Position numbers and translations under genes: made by a program. Below are positions 30,833 to 40,805 of a stretch of DNA of 64,000 bases, piece by piece. Under the pieces are notes generated by a model. That model made no database searches and had not been told where the DNA came from. It saw nothing but the letters and a program-made list of their open reading frames with translations. Source of the stretch: an uncultured Pseudomonadales bacterium (GTDB lineage: Bacteria > Pseudomonadota > Gammaproteobacteria > Pseudomonadales > Pseudohongiellaceae); assembly GCA_943842505.1 (NCBI GenBank), contig CALTDI010000012.1:1-64000 (forward strand), in the 5' to 3' direction. Numbering within the stretch: position 1 is the stretch's first letter; every line of letters begins with the position of its first letter.

Positions 30833-31804
30833 ATGTATCAGCAGATTCGCTCAGTTGTAGATGCCGACTTTGAAGCAGTAGACAAGTTCATAGTAGCCCA
30901 GCTCTACTCGAACGTGCCACTTGTAGAAAGTATCGGTCACTATATCGTGGAGGCCGGCGGCAAGCGCCTGCGCCCCCTGCTGGTGCTACTCGCCGCGAAA
31001 ACCTGCAAGATCGACAATCAGCAGCACATCTCGCTAGCCTCTGTGATCGAATTTATCCATACGGCGACCCTTCTTCATGATGATGTCGTCGACATGTCTT
31101 CTCTGCGCCGCGGGCGGCCAACAGTGAACGCTCAGTGGAATAACCCCTCCAGCGTTCTGGTAGGAGACTTCATCTACTCCAGGGCATTCCAGATACTGGT
31201 TACCCTGGGCAACATGAAGATCATGGAAATCATCGCCGACACCACCAACAGAATTGCCGAAGGCGAGGTGCTGCAATTAATCAGCAAGAACAACCCAAAC
31301 CCCACCCAGCAGAATTACATGCAGGTGATCCAGAACAAGACCGCTATCCTTTTCCAGGCTGCAGCACAATGCGGAGCGATTCTGGCAGGCGCTACCGAGG
31401 AAGAGGAATTAGCCCTCAAACGTTTCGGCATGCACATGGGAACAGCCTTTCAGCTAATCGACGATGTTCTGGATTACGACGGCGACAGCGAGTCTCTGGG
31501 TAAGAATATTGGCGATGATCTAGCGGAAGGAAAACCCACCCTGCCCCTGATCTATGCCATAGAGCATGGCAGCGACGAGCAGGCCAAACTGATCAAGAAA
31601 GTCCTTACTGATGAAGAGCTTAAGAGTGAAACATTAAGTCAGGTGATAACTATAGTGCAGGACTGTGGCGCGCTGGATTACGCCAGAAAGCTTGCCGAGT
31701 CAGAGTCAGCGCAGGCGCTGGAATGCCTGCAAGCACTACCCCCCTCAGAGTATCTCGACGCACTCATAGCAATGGTAGAGTTCTCCAATACCCGCAGCAG
31801 CTAA
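30833..31804 (+). CDS. ispB: Octaprenyl (polyprenyl) diphosphate synthase
   Basis: A 323-residue trans-prenyltransferase that makes the ubiquinone side chain. First Asp-rich motif region LLHDDVVDMSSLRRG (about 82-96), second LIDDVLDYDG (about 209-218), and GGKRLRPLL near the N terminus. Length matches IspB. It is divergent from rplU, as in E. coli and Pseudomonas. Chain length cannot be read by eye. Confidence 0.95.
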   Translation: MYQQIRSVVDADFEAVDKFIVAQLYSNVPLVESIGHYIVEAGGKRLRPLLVLLAAKTCKIDNQQHISLASVIEFIHTATLLHDDVVDMSSLRRGRPTVNAQWNNPSSVLVGDFIYSRAFQILVTLGNMKIMEIIADTTNRIAEGEVLQLISKNNPNPTQQNYMQVIQNKTAILFQAAAQCGAILAGATEEEELALKRFGMHMGTAFQLIDDVLDYDGDSESLGKNIGDDLAEGKPTLPLIYAIEHGSDEQAKLIKKVLTDEELKSETLSQVITIVQDCGALDYARKLAESESAQALECLQALPPSEYLDALIAMVEFSNTRSS

Positions 31805-31941
31805 GCCCTGTTTTTGCACGCCCACCCGATTGAAATCCATGCTATAAATGCCCGCTAGGAAATCTTGCCTGAAGCCGAAAAGACTCAGCGAGATAGGGCA
31901 TTAAATAGCAGTAATACCGGCTTGAATCTGGAGAACTACCC

Positions 31942-33769
31942 TTGATTGATCTGTCACAAATACCCACAGCTGAACCCATCATGGAAACGATTGCCAGCGT
32001 AGAGGCTTTTGAGAAGACCCCACTAGCTGAGCAGTTCCCCTATACCGACAGCTACAATCTAATAAAGGATAGCGCCTCTCGCTTCGGTGACGATGCCGCA
32101 CTGGAATTCCTCCTCCAGGGCCTGCCAGACGAACCCGCCACAACCGTCAGTTTCGCCGAGTTAGGCCAACAGGTGACCCGCACCGCGAACCTATTACATG
32201 AACTTGGCGTAGACGAGAACGATGCGGTCTCGATCATTCTGCCTATTTTGCCACAGACCCATTTTGCCATCTGGGGCGCACAGGCGGCGGGCATCTCTAA
32301 TCCGATTAACCCCATGCTTGAAGCCGAGCATATTGCCGAGATTATTTCCGCGGCCGAAGCGAAGGTCGTGATATGTCTGGCACAGTCAGAACATAGCGAC
32401 ATCAACGAGAAGGTGCGCGAGGCGATTTCCCAGTGCGCATCAGTAACCGCCCTACTCGAAGTCAACATCCCAGGCCTGTGTACAGCGGGATCCCAAGACT
32501 ATGACAACGAGCAGGTCAGCGTTCAGGATTTCGACACAGCGATCGCGCCAATGGGAGCTGACACTCTGGATAGCGGGCGCAGCTTCGCCGCCAGTCAGAA
32601 GGCTGCCTATTTCCATACCGGAGGTACCACAGGAAGGCCCAAGCTTGCCCAGCTAACCCATGGCAACATGGCCTTTCTAGGCCAGCTCATGCAGGTCTAT
32701 ACAGCGCATATGGAGCGTCATACCGTGCTCTGTGGACTCCCGCTGTTTCACATCTATGGCTGCATCATTCAGGGCGTCGCCGCTTTCGCTGTGGGCTATC
32801 GAATAGTACTAATGACCCCGGCAGGCTTTCGCTCGCCGGGGGCCATGATGAATTTTTGGAAGCACGTAGAACGCTTCCAGGTGAAACAATTCTCTGCAGT
32901 TCCCACGGTGCTGATGGCACTCGCCGATATCCCGGTGGGCGATGCCGATATCAGCAGTCTCACTAACATCAATTCCGGCGCCGCCCCCTTGTCACTCCCG
33001 TTTGAACACAGTTTCGAGAAGAATTTTAATGTTGCAGTGGGCAATGGCTACGGCATGACAGAAACCACCGCTCTGATTTCTCGCGCCCCCCTGTACCAAC
33101 CACCAGGCAGCGTAGGCATGCGGGTCCCCTATTCCCAGATTCGCATTGCGCACGTCGATGGAACTACCGTCACCAAAGACTGCCCGTTAGGAGAAAGCGG
33201 GGTCATCTCTGGTGAAAGGACCTCAGGTTTTCGAGGGCTATAAGAGCGAATTGGACAATGCCTCCGCATGGATTGAGGATGGCTGGTTCAATACTGGCGA
33301 CATTGGCTATATGGATGCCGAAGGCTTCCTCTATCTCTCCGGTCGCGCCAAAGACCTAATCATTCGCAGTGGCCACAACATCGACCCGGAATTGATCGAG
33401 GAGCCACTGAATGCACACCCCGATGTGGTGACGTCGATAGCTATTGGCCTGCCCGATCCTTATGCGGGCGAGCTGCCCATGGCCTACGTAGTCAAGGTCG
33501 CCAATAGTTCGCTAAGCGAGCAAGATCTGATCGATCATTGCGCCGAGACCATGTCAGAACGCGCGGCGATTCCAAAGAGAATCGAATTTATCGACGCGAT
33601 GCCTCTCACCGCCGTAGGCAAAATATTTAGACCTACTCTTCGCCAGAAAATTTCCGAGCAAGTTATACGCGAACTCTTGACGAAAGAAGATATCGCAGCA
33701 GACGTTAGCAGCGATTTAGAGAAGAAACGAGGCCTGGTTCTGCGCATCGATGTCACTGACAAAGCCTAA
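31942..33769 (+). pseudogene. Acyl-CoA synthetase (AMP-binding), one frameshift
   Basis: An adenylate-forming ligase that activates a carboxylic or fatty acid with ATP and CoA. It resembles the about 630-residue AMP-binding family containing VTRTANLLHELGV and ETHFAIWGAQAAGI-like blocks. It starts at TTG 31942 after CTGGAGAA; ATG 31981 is an alternative. The P-loop is YFHTGGTTGRPK, and the adenylate motif is GNGYGMTETT. The frame breaks at 33211-33212, where one extra G separates GESGVIS from VKGPQVFEGY; the hinge YLSGRAKDLIIRSG and the C-terminal catalytic Lys region (AVGKIFRP) continue in the new frame. Corrected length is about 608 residues. Confidence 0.85.
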
Positions 33770-33870
33770 GATAGATGCCGTAAAGAAGCTGGTCGAAGGT
33801 TATATCTTTACTAGCGAAGTTAGCTAAAAACAATTAACGCAAGGCAGTTAAACACATCGGAGTAGCATGT

Positions 33871-34458
33871 ATGAAAACTAAAGTAGGCATCATCACATCC
33901 AAGCTGATCGCAGCAACTGCGTTGATAGTATTCCTGGCTTCCTGCACGACCACGGGCATGACTAGAGGTACTCCCGACTCACGCAGACAGGCTATACAAG
34001 AAATGCGACAGGAGGTGCTAGCCGAACTGTACAGCATCAAGCCCGACACCCGGGGACAGATCGCCGATGCAAGTGGCTATGCCGTTTTTTCGAATGCAAA
34101 TATTAATCTCATTCTTGCCAGCTTCGGAGGAGGCATCGGCGTAGTTCGATCAAACGCAAACAACGCCGACACCTATATGCGCATGGGCGAGGTAGGCATC
34201 GGCATAGGTGCTGGTGTAAAAGACTTCCGAGCCGTCTTCGTCTTTCACAACGCCCAGGCTCTTGAGCGCTTCATGGATGTGGGTATATCGGTTGGGGGGC
34301 AGGCGGATGCTGCAGCTAAGGCCGGCGACCTAGGCGCTGCCGTTGGTGGCGAGGCAATAGTAGATAATATAACTGTGTACCAGCTAACTCAGAGTGGCCT
34401 AGCCTTGCAGGCAACCGTAAAGGGAACACGCTATTGGCAGGACGCCGATCTAAACTAG
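33871..34458 (+). CDS. SYLF/YSC84-domain lipoprotein
   Basis: 195 residues with a lipoprotein signal (lipobox LASC, Cys25), so it is anchored to a membrane in the envelope. The mature part is a SYLF (YSC84-like) domain: GYAVFSNANINLILASFGGGIGVV, then VGIGIGAGVKDFRAVFVF and GDLGAAVGGE. SYLF domains bind phosphoinositides in eukaryotes; the bacterial role is not defined. It is convergent with the TPR lipoprotein gene, 13 bases away. Confidence 0.82.
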   Translation: MKTKVGIITSKLIAATALIVFLASCTTTGMTRGTPDSRRQAIQEMRQEVLAELYSIKPDTRGQIADASGYAVFSNANINLILASFGGGIGVVRSNANNADTYMRMGEVGIGIGAGVKDFRAVFVFHNAQALERFMDVGISVGGQADAAAKAGDLGAAVGGEAIVDNITVYQLTQSGLALQATVKGTRYWQDADLN

Positions 34459-34471
34459 AATGGGTACGCGC

Positions 34472-35704
34472 TTAATTACTGCGCCGTCTATTAGTCCTGC
34501 TCCCTGGCGCAAAAATACTGATGCCAGGGCTAGACTTACGTAATATAGTGGTCGAATCGATTATCTTCACTTTCTCATTGCTTGGCTGATAGATATTGTC
34601 ATACATCGCCAGAATGCTTCCAGCCGTATCGGAATAAAGCTGCGCTTCGGATTCGTTCCCTAGTCGCTTGTAGACAGCCGCCAAGGCCAAATAGAAGTCG
34701 GGCTCTTCTTCCTTCAGTCGCACTGCTCTTTGAAAAGACTGGCGCGCCAAATCAAAATCTTCATTCCCAAACGCAATACTTCCCTGAGCGAAATGGTAGT
34801 ACGGGTTTCTATCGTTAAACCGCTCAATGGCTTTCTCATATTCTCTAGCCAGGGCATAGTCACCAGCACGTCTATAAAATCTGGCAAGATTATTAATCGA
34901 AGTCGCATTGTTATCGTCCAAGCTAAACGCTAACTGATAACTGTATTCAGCGAATTTTTTATTACCGAGGCGGGTATAGGTACTACCTATATTGTTCCAG
35001 GCAATAGATGATTCTTCATTCAAGAAAAGTGCATTCTTGAAAAAGATGAGCGCCTGTTCAATATTGCCATCGATAAGCTCCTCAACACCCAGATTGTTAA
35101 AATACAGAGATCGCGCGCTGCGATCGGAAACGACCTTCGATGTTAGCTGCTGCAGCAATATTTCGGGTGTAAAGTCTACGATGTAATCTCGTGTAGCACT
35201 GATACGTCCACTCGCATTGATGTGTTGACTGAGCACTAGCAGATCACCACGACGGTCCCAACTTGGCTGCACATCCACGGTCTGAAAATTTGCATCAAGC
35301 CCTGCATAGCGAGCCATTGCCACATACAGATTCATTACGGAAAGGCAATTGCCTTCTCCCGCATAGAAAGCCTCCATCGCCGTGTGGGTCTGCTCACTGG
35401 AATACTGAGTGTTAAGAAACTCTTCCCCATAGAGCAGGTCTTGCAATTTATCGACACGGGCTACAGTACCATCTCTCGGGTCTATATAGGCATCGATGTA
35501 CTGCTTTACCTCATCGGATATATAAAGCGGGTCGATCTCTGAGAAGCGATCTTCACTCTGATCGATAATGGCCGCATGAAGCTCTTCGTCCCGAGTGAAC
35601 TGAGTATCGAGATCGATACCGACGCACCCCAAAAGAGCTGCAGAGATTGCGCATACTGCTACAGCTTTTTGAGAGGCCGATAGGTAGCTCATTGTCTTAG
35701 TCAC
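34472..35704 (-). CDS. TPR lipoprotein with transglutaminase-like N-terminal domain
   Basis: 410 residues with a lipobox LLGC (Cys27). Residues 60-180 resemble a bacterial transglutaminase-like fold with a possible Cys120 (GEGNCLSV), His161 and Asp177 triad. Residues 190-370 hold at least four TPR units (LYFNNLGVEELIDGNIEQAL, IAWNNIGSTYTRLGNKKFAE and others). The tail is basic. It is the last gene of a three-gene envelope operon, 18 bases after the frameshifted gene. A role in envelope protein processing or scaffolding is inference. Confidence 0.72.
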   Translation of the reverse strand: MTKTMSYLSASQKAVAVCAISAALLGCVGIDLDTQFTRDEELHAAIIDQSEDRFSEIDPLYISDEVKQYIDAYIDPRDGTVARVDKLQDLLYGEEFLNTQYSSEQTHTAMEAFYAGEGNCLSVMNLYVAMARYAGLDANFQTVDVQPSWDRRGDLLVLSQHINASGRISATRDYIVDFTPEILLQQLTSKVVSDRSARSLYFNNLGVEELIDGNIEQALIFFKNALFLNEESSIAWNNIGSTYTRLGNKKFAEYSYQLAFSLDDNNATSINNLARFYRRAGDYALAREYEKAIERFNDRNPYYHFAQGSIAFGNEDFDLARQSFQRAVRLKEEEPDFYLALAAVYKRLGNESEAQLYSDTAGSILAMYDNIYQPSNEKVKIIDSTTILRKSSPGISIFAPGSRTNRRRSN

Positions 35705-35722
35705 TGGTCTTAGTCATTGCCA

Positions 35723-37190
35723 TTAATAACGAATAGGTGTTTTTTCACCGAGTTTGTCTATCTTCATGAAATCGTAGCGGCCTCGCAAAAAACGTACCTC
35801 GTCTTCCTGCAGGCGTCTAAACAGGGCAGCCCAACCGGCGTAGGTCGCGACTTCCCTCATACTCTCAGCTAGGCCAGAATAGTCCAGGTTATCGTTCAGA
35901 CGCGCCACGTACCTTCCCCAACTATCTGAATACTCTGCGGTTTTTGAATCGCTATCGTAGACATAGACAAGCGCGGCTCTAGTCTGAGCGATACGCATAT
36001 TGTCGGCGGAGAGAAAGCGAACCTCGTAATCCACTTCGAATTGCAGCGTCTTGCCGATCTCGCCGCGTTGCCACTTAACACCGGTATCGATGATTACGCT
36101 CTTGGTAACCGGAAGATTTGGCACAAACTCAAAAGGCTGCGTATCGGCATGCATAATCTTATAACCTGCCTCGGTATCTCGCAGCGCGGAGGAGATTCGC
36201 ACCCTGCCCTGCGCATCGATATCTACAATAGCATCGGATCCTATGGCGCGCGATCTGTTCACAAAGTCGAACAGGGCCTTAACATCTGCCAAATCGATCT
36301 CTGGCAATTCATGAGCATCCCCATCCTCGTCAATAAGTATCAATTCACCTCGATCAAACTGCAGCTCCGCAGCCGTGAATGCCAAACTAGCAGTCTCTCC
36401 AAAAGCCACACCACCGGGTACGACGATTTCGCGAATTGTGGATTGATTAAATTCGTCTCCCAGGGTTTCTTTCAGGAACACCGAGGGCTCTCTTCGCGCC
36501 AGGGATCCATCACCTCGATTACCGTCTTCGCTAAACAGTGAATTACTCCTCCTGCGCACACGCTCACCGAGATACGCGAGCTCAGTTACTTCGGTCCGAT
36601 ACCTGCGAGCATCGCGACTATCTATCGCCAAACGCTGTGCTGCCGTAGCATAGAGTTCGCCCACCCTCGCGCATATCGCCGGAGCCAAAATAGAATGCCG
36701 TAGCAAAGCCAGCCGCCTCGGCTACGTCCCTTAACTTCTCTGCCGCGACCAGATCATCTTTGTAGAATGTGACAAACAGGCGCTCGTCGCCCGCGCTTTC
36801 AAGCCAGCGCTGTAAATACTTTTCTGTGCTGGCATCAATAGCCTTAGCATCTGCAATAACTGCCAGGCCTCCAACTTCAGATTCACCGAAAGCCGCCTCC
36901 CAGTTAGCGATCTCCGCACTATCGGCCAGCCTATCTAGCGGTAAATCCGGAAAACGACCCAGCCTCGCTTTACGAATTCTCTGCCGCACTACATCCCTTG
37001 CGTTAAGATTCGTCGTAACATCGATATCATGACTTGCCAGTGCTGCTGAAAGTTTAAGCAGGAAGGCGTCCTGCGACACAGCCTCATCAAGCGCATCCGC
37101 CGCAGCCGGTGTTGGAACAAACAAGACAGCCAGGAACGCTAGCGCTCTTGTATGCTTGATGAAGTTTGAAGCCGCGGACGCTATTTTCAT
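35723..37190 (-). pseudogene. Exported protein of unknown function, one frameshift
   Basis: A signal peptide (MKIASAASNFIKHTRALAFL) starts at 37190; a GTG at 37205 would overlap the upstream stop. The first frame runs to about 36665, where one extra G in a G-run (minus strand GAGGGTGGG) shifts it. The sequence then continues smoothly (VGELYATAAQRLAID) to 35723, giving about 489 residues in all. The C-terminal half contains beta-rich segments ending LRGRYDFMKIDKLGEKTP. No family is recognised. It is sandwiched between two exported TPR proteins, so it is probably part of one envelope system. Confidence 0.6.
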
Positions 37191-37197
37191 CTGATAA

Positions 37198-38766
37198 CTA
37201 ACCACACTCGTTATAAGGTTCGCCGCGACGTTTTCTTAGTAGCCGCTCCCGCAGGTCAGTAACCCAGCCAGGCTCGCCGAAATAGTGAATCGGTTGAGCT
37301 AGTTCGGAAATCAGTCGCTCGGCTTCTTCATAATTATCAGCCGCGATAGCGTACCTAACGGCCTGTTCCATAATAAAGGTATCTGCGGGCAATAAGTCGA
37401 AGGCTCTACGCTGATAGTCAACACCTTCGGCCCAAGCGGCACCAGGCAATAAGAAATACTCCCCCATCGCCAGATTCGCCTCTGGGCTGTGCGGATTCAA
37501 CTGAACTGCGCGCTGAAAATGATGCAATATGTCGTCGCTAATCGCTCGTCGCTGCGGGTCGGGCCAAATTTTTTCACAGTTCTCGAGCTCTGCCTCCCAA
37601 TACTCTCCATAGTCTAAAAGAATATTCACATCCTGCGGCGCCATCTCTGCAGCTTGAATGAAGTAGCTAGCGATGCGTTGATCCATGCCTTCAACTTCAG
37701 CCATGCGCAGCGCATCGCCGACACCCGAAAGCCCGCGGGCGAGATCAGCGTCTTGCTCAGTAGTAAGCTCGAACAGCATCTGAGCTACTTCGAAGTTTCC
37801 AGAGTTCAGTGCAAGTTCGCCCAGCGCTAGAGTCAAAGGTGCACCTTCAATCGCGGAACTGCTCAGCGGCGCAACCTCATCCAGAGCACCTGTGAGCACT
37901 CTACCGGCGGGCCTGCTGCTTGTTAATAGGTAATTGTGAAATTCTTCATCCAGCTGAGCGGTAGTAACATCGAAAGCTCGGTCGTAGGCATAGCGGGGAT
38001 TTCTGCCTTCCAACAAATACTCAAGATATCCGCGTAACTGCGATCTTCTATCGACAAAGCCCTCCTCCTCATAGGCATGCAAAAAATAATGCAGTAGGCT
38101 ACTCGATTTAAGGTTGGCTATCTGAATCAGTCTCGGCGAAGCGAGGGCATCGTCGCTGTACAGCAAGCGCTCCATCGACAGGCTTTCCGAGAGAGGGATG
38201 AAACCTTCATTACCCGATCGACTGAAGCGATCGAACTCCACCTCATCGCCATCCACCTGCATTCGAGCTATATAACCGGCTAGACCCTCTTCATACCAAC
38301 GCGGCAAGCGCAAGTCAGAAAAATTCCTTACCAGAAAATGCACATAGTGATGAAAGCCTAATGAGATAGAGCCTTCTTCATCGAAGGCGAGTGCCAAATA
38401 GTTTGCGCGCGGGCTAGGCGCAAAGAATGCAGAAGCATTAGTGGCTACAAATGTCTGTAGAGTCGCCACATCATCGAACAGGAAGATCTGATTAGGCACA
38501 TTTGCTGGGGGGAAATCCCCGCCAGAAATTGTAAAAGCGGCAGCCTGGCGCCAAAATTCCAGCTCGGTTGCGAATCGATTCGTCTGCCGCATCGACTGCT
38601 GACTAAATATCTTAAAATTAACAGTGCTCACTTCCACCCAGCGATCTCGAAGAGCTTGCTCCTGAGCGCTGCTCGACATAGAAAGCAAACACAGCACAAG
38701 GGCGAGGGTAAGTAGCAGACTCGAAGGAATCACTGAGAGCTGACGAAACATGTTAATGCACCGCAC
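37198..38766 (-). CDS. Exported gluzincin-like/TPR protein with altered zinc motif
   Basis: 522 residues; ATG 38766 or, five codons in, 38751, both followed by a signal peptide ending about SSSAQ. Residues 130-170 look like a DUF1570-type peptidase core: HHYVH (139-143), then LPRWYEEGLAGYIA (154-167) supplying the third-ligand Glu. The usual HExxH reads H-H-x-x-H here, so the catalytic Glu is His. The C-terminal half has TPR-like helical repeats. It is first in the three-gene envelope operon and nearly abuts the next gene. It may be a non-catalytic peptidase relative. Confidence 0.65.
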   Translation of the reverse strand: MRCINMFRQLSVIPSSLLLTLALVLCLLSMSSSAQEQALRDRWVEVSTVNFKIFSQQSMRQTNRFATELEFWRQAAAFTISGGDFPPANVPNQIFLFDDVATLQTFVATNASAFFAPSPRANYLALAFDEEGSISLGFHHYVHFLVRNFSDLRLPRWYEEGLAGYIARMQVDGDEVEFDRFSRSGNEGFIPLSESLSMERLLYSDDALASPRLIQIANLKSSSLLHYFLHAYEEEGFVDRRSQLRGYLEYLLEGRNPRYAYDRAFDVTTAQLDEEFHNYLLTSSRPAGRVLTGALDEVAPLSSSAIEGAPLTLALGELALNSGNFEVAQMLFELTTEQDADLARGLSGVGDALRMAEVEGMDQRIASYFIQAAEMAPQDVNILLDYGEYWEAELENCEKIWPDPQRRAISDDILHHFQRAVQLNPHSPEANLAMGEYFLLPGAAWAEGVDYQRRAFDLLPADTFIMEQAVRYAIAADNYEEAERLISELAQPIHYFGEPGWVTDLRERLLRKRRGEPYNECG

Positions 38767-38859
38767 CGGGAACCTATTGCCAGCGTATTACTTTAGCACG
38801 GAGGCACTCGGGCCTTAAAGCCAAAATGGCGCACCAGCGCCAGTTTCAGCCCTACCATG

Positions 38860-40518
38860 CTACATCGCTGGATAATTCGGGCCACCGCTTCCTTCTGGCA
38901 CCACCCAATGAATATTCTGCGAGGGATCCTTAATGTCGCAAGTCTTACAGTGGACGCAATTCTGACCATTGATCTGGAACTTCTTGCTGCCGTCTGCCTC
39001 CTCAATCACCTCGTACACGCCTGCTGGGCAGTAACGCTGCGCCGGTTCATCGAACATCGGCAGATTGTAATCGATAGGGATTGCAGGATCTTTCAGCTGG
39101 AGATGACAGGGCTGGTCTTCCGCGTGGTTGGTGTTCGACAGAAATACCGACGAAAGCTTATCGAAGCTAATCTGGCCGTCTGGCTTCTCATAGGAAATCT
39201 TCGGACTCTCAGCCGCAGGTTTCATTTGTGCGTAGTCTTGGGATTTATCATGGAAGGTCAGCGGGAATTTGCCAAAAAAGATATTCTGCTCGATAAATGT
39301 CAGCGCACTGCCCAGCCAGAAGCCAAATTTGTGAAAGCCCGAACTGAAGTTACGCGTCTTGTGCAATTCCTCATGCAGATCGGAATCTGCAAAGCGTACG
39401 CCATAGTCTACTAGCTCCTTCTCTGGAGACTCGCTACTGAGCGCGGCAAACAATGTCTCGGCGGCGATGATGCCGGATTTCATAGCAGTATGACTGCCCT
39501 TTATCTTCGCGGCATTCATCGTGCCCGCGTCGCAGCCGATGAGCAATCCACCGGGGAAGGTCATCTTCGGCAAAGAGTTCAAACCACCCTTGATAAGAGC
39601 ACGCGCTCCATAGCTAATTCTCTTGCCGCCTTTTATATACTTTTTAATGACGGGATGATGCTTAAACTTTTGGAATTCATCATAGGGACTTATATGTGGA
39701 TTCTTGTAGGCGAGATCTACTATGAGCCCCAGGGAAACCTGATTGCCTTCCAGGTGATAGAGGAAGCCACCGCTGGTCGCCGCGAAACTATCGCCAATCA
39801 TCGGGTAGCCTGCCGTGTGCACGACCAAGCCTTCCTTGTGCTGTTCCTCGGGAATCTCCCACACCTCTTTAATGCCAATTCCATAGTGTTGCGGGTCGCT
39901 ATCTTTATCGAGTTGAAATTTGCTGATCAACTCCTTGCCCAGATGCCCGCGACAGCCCTCGGCGAGAATCGTGTACTTGGCATGAAACTCGAAACCAGGC
40001 TCGAAGGAAGGCTTCTGCTCGCCCTTGGCGTCGACACCCATGTCACCGGTGGCCACTCCCTTGACGCTGCCGTCTTCGTGGTAAAGAATTTCTGCTGCGG
40101 CAAAGCCGGGGAATACCTCGGCGCCTAGCTCCATCGCCTGCTCTGCCAGCCAGCGGCACAGATTGCCCAGGGAAATAATATAGTTACCATCGTTGTGCAT
40201 AGGCCGCGGTACGAATAGCCCGGGAAACCGAAATGACTTCTCTGCCGAGGGCAAATAATACACATCGTCGCCCGTGACAGCGGTATTCAGCGGTGCCGCT
40301 TTTTCCTTCCAGTCCGGAAATAACTCGTTCAAAGCGGAAGGCTCAAATACGGCTCCAGATAAAATATGCGCCCCAACTTCCGAGCCCTTTTCCAACACAC
40401 AAACCGAAATTTCGGTACCTACCTCCTTCGCCATCTGTAGAAGCCGGCATGCCGTGGACAAGCCTGCCGGTCCACCACCTACAATAACTACATCAACTTC
40501 CATGGATTCACGTTGCAT
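38860..40518 (-). CDS. Electron transfer flavoprotein-ubiquinone oxidoreductase
   Basis: A 552-residue membrane-associated flavoprotein that passes electrons from ETF (fatty-acid and amino-acid oxidation) to ubiquinone. The FAD motif VVIVGGGPAGLSTAC is at residues 9-23. The membrane-surface segment and GCDAGTMNAAKIKGSHTA are in the middle. A C-terminal 4Fe-4S site includes CPAGVYE and CVHCKTCDI. Length matches the family. It fits the acyl-CoA synthetase and other beta-oxidation-type genes nearby. ETF subunits are not in this window. Confidence 0.95.
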   Translation of the reverse strand: MQRESMEVDVVIVGGGPAGLSTACRLLQMAKEVGTEISVCVLEKGSEVGAHILSGAVFEPSALNELFPDWKEKAAPLNTAVTGDDVYYLPSAEKSFRFPGLFVPRPMHNDGNYIISLGNLCRWLAEQAMELGAEVFPGFAAAEILYHEDGSVKGVATGDMGVDAKGEQKPSFEPGFEFHAKYTILAEGCRGHLGKELISKFQLDKDSDPQHYGIGIKEVWEIPEEQHKEGLVVHTAGYPMIGDSFAATSGGFLYHLEGNQVSLGLIVDLAYKNPHISPYDEFQKFKHHPVIKKYIKGGKRISYGARALIKGGLNSLPKMTFPGGLLIGCDAGTMNAAKIKGSHTAMKSGIIAAETLFAALSSESPEKELVDYGVRFADSDLHEELHKTRNFSSGFHKFGFWLGSALTFIEQNIFFGKFPLTFHDKSQDYAQMKPAAESPKISYEKPDGQISFDKLSSVFLSNTNHAEDQPCHLQLKDPAIPIDYNLPMFDEPAQRYCPAGVYEVIEEADGSKKFQINGQNCVHCKTCDIKDPSQNIHWVVPEGSGGPNYPAM

Positions 40519-40805
40519 TTTTAACCTCTGGTCTATCTAAAGACGAATATCTATCTAATCTGATTTGTCTGGACGGCTCCTACCCTGCTAGAGCCTGTCT
40601 TAGCAGCAGACTCGCATTATCCTCAATTCGCGGAATAAGAGCAAAGAAGCCCGCGCCATGCACATTACAAAATGTCACAAATAAGTGCCTATAGCTAATT
40701 CTTAAGCGTGACGACAATGTGCATACTTACGCACACTTTTAGTGCGGTCATTACTGCCTATTTTGAACCTCAAAGTTCGCAAATCTTTCAACTCCGGAGC
40801 ACACG

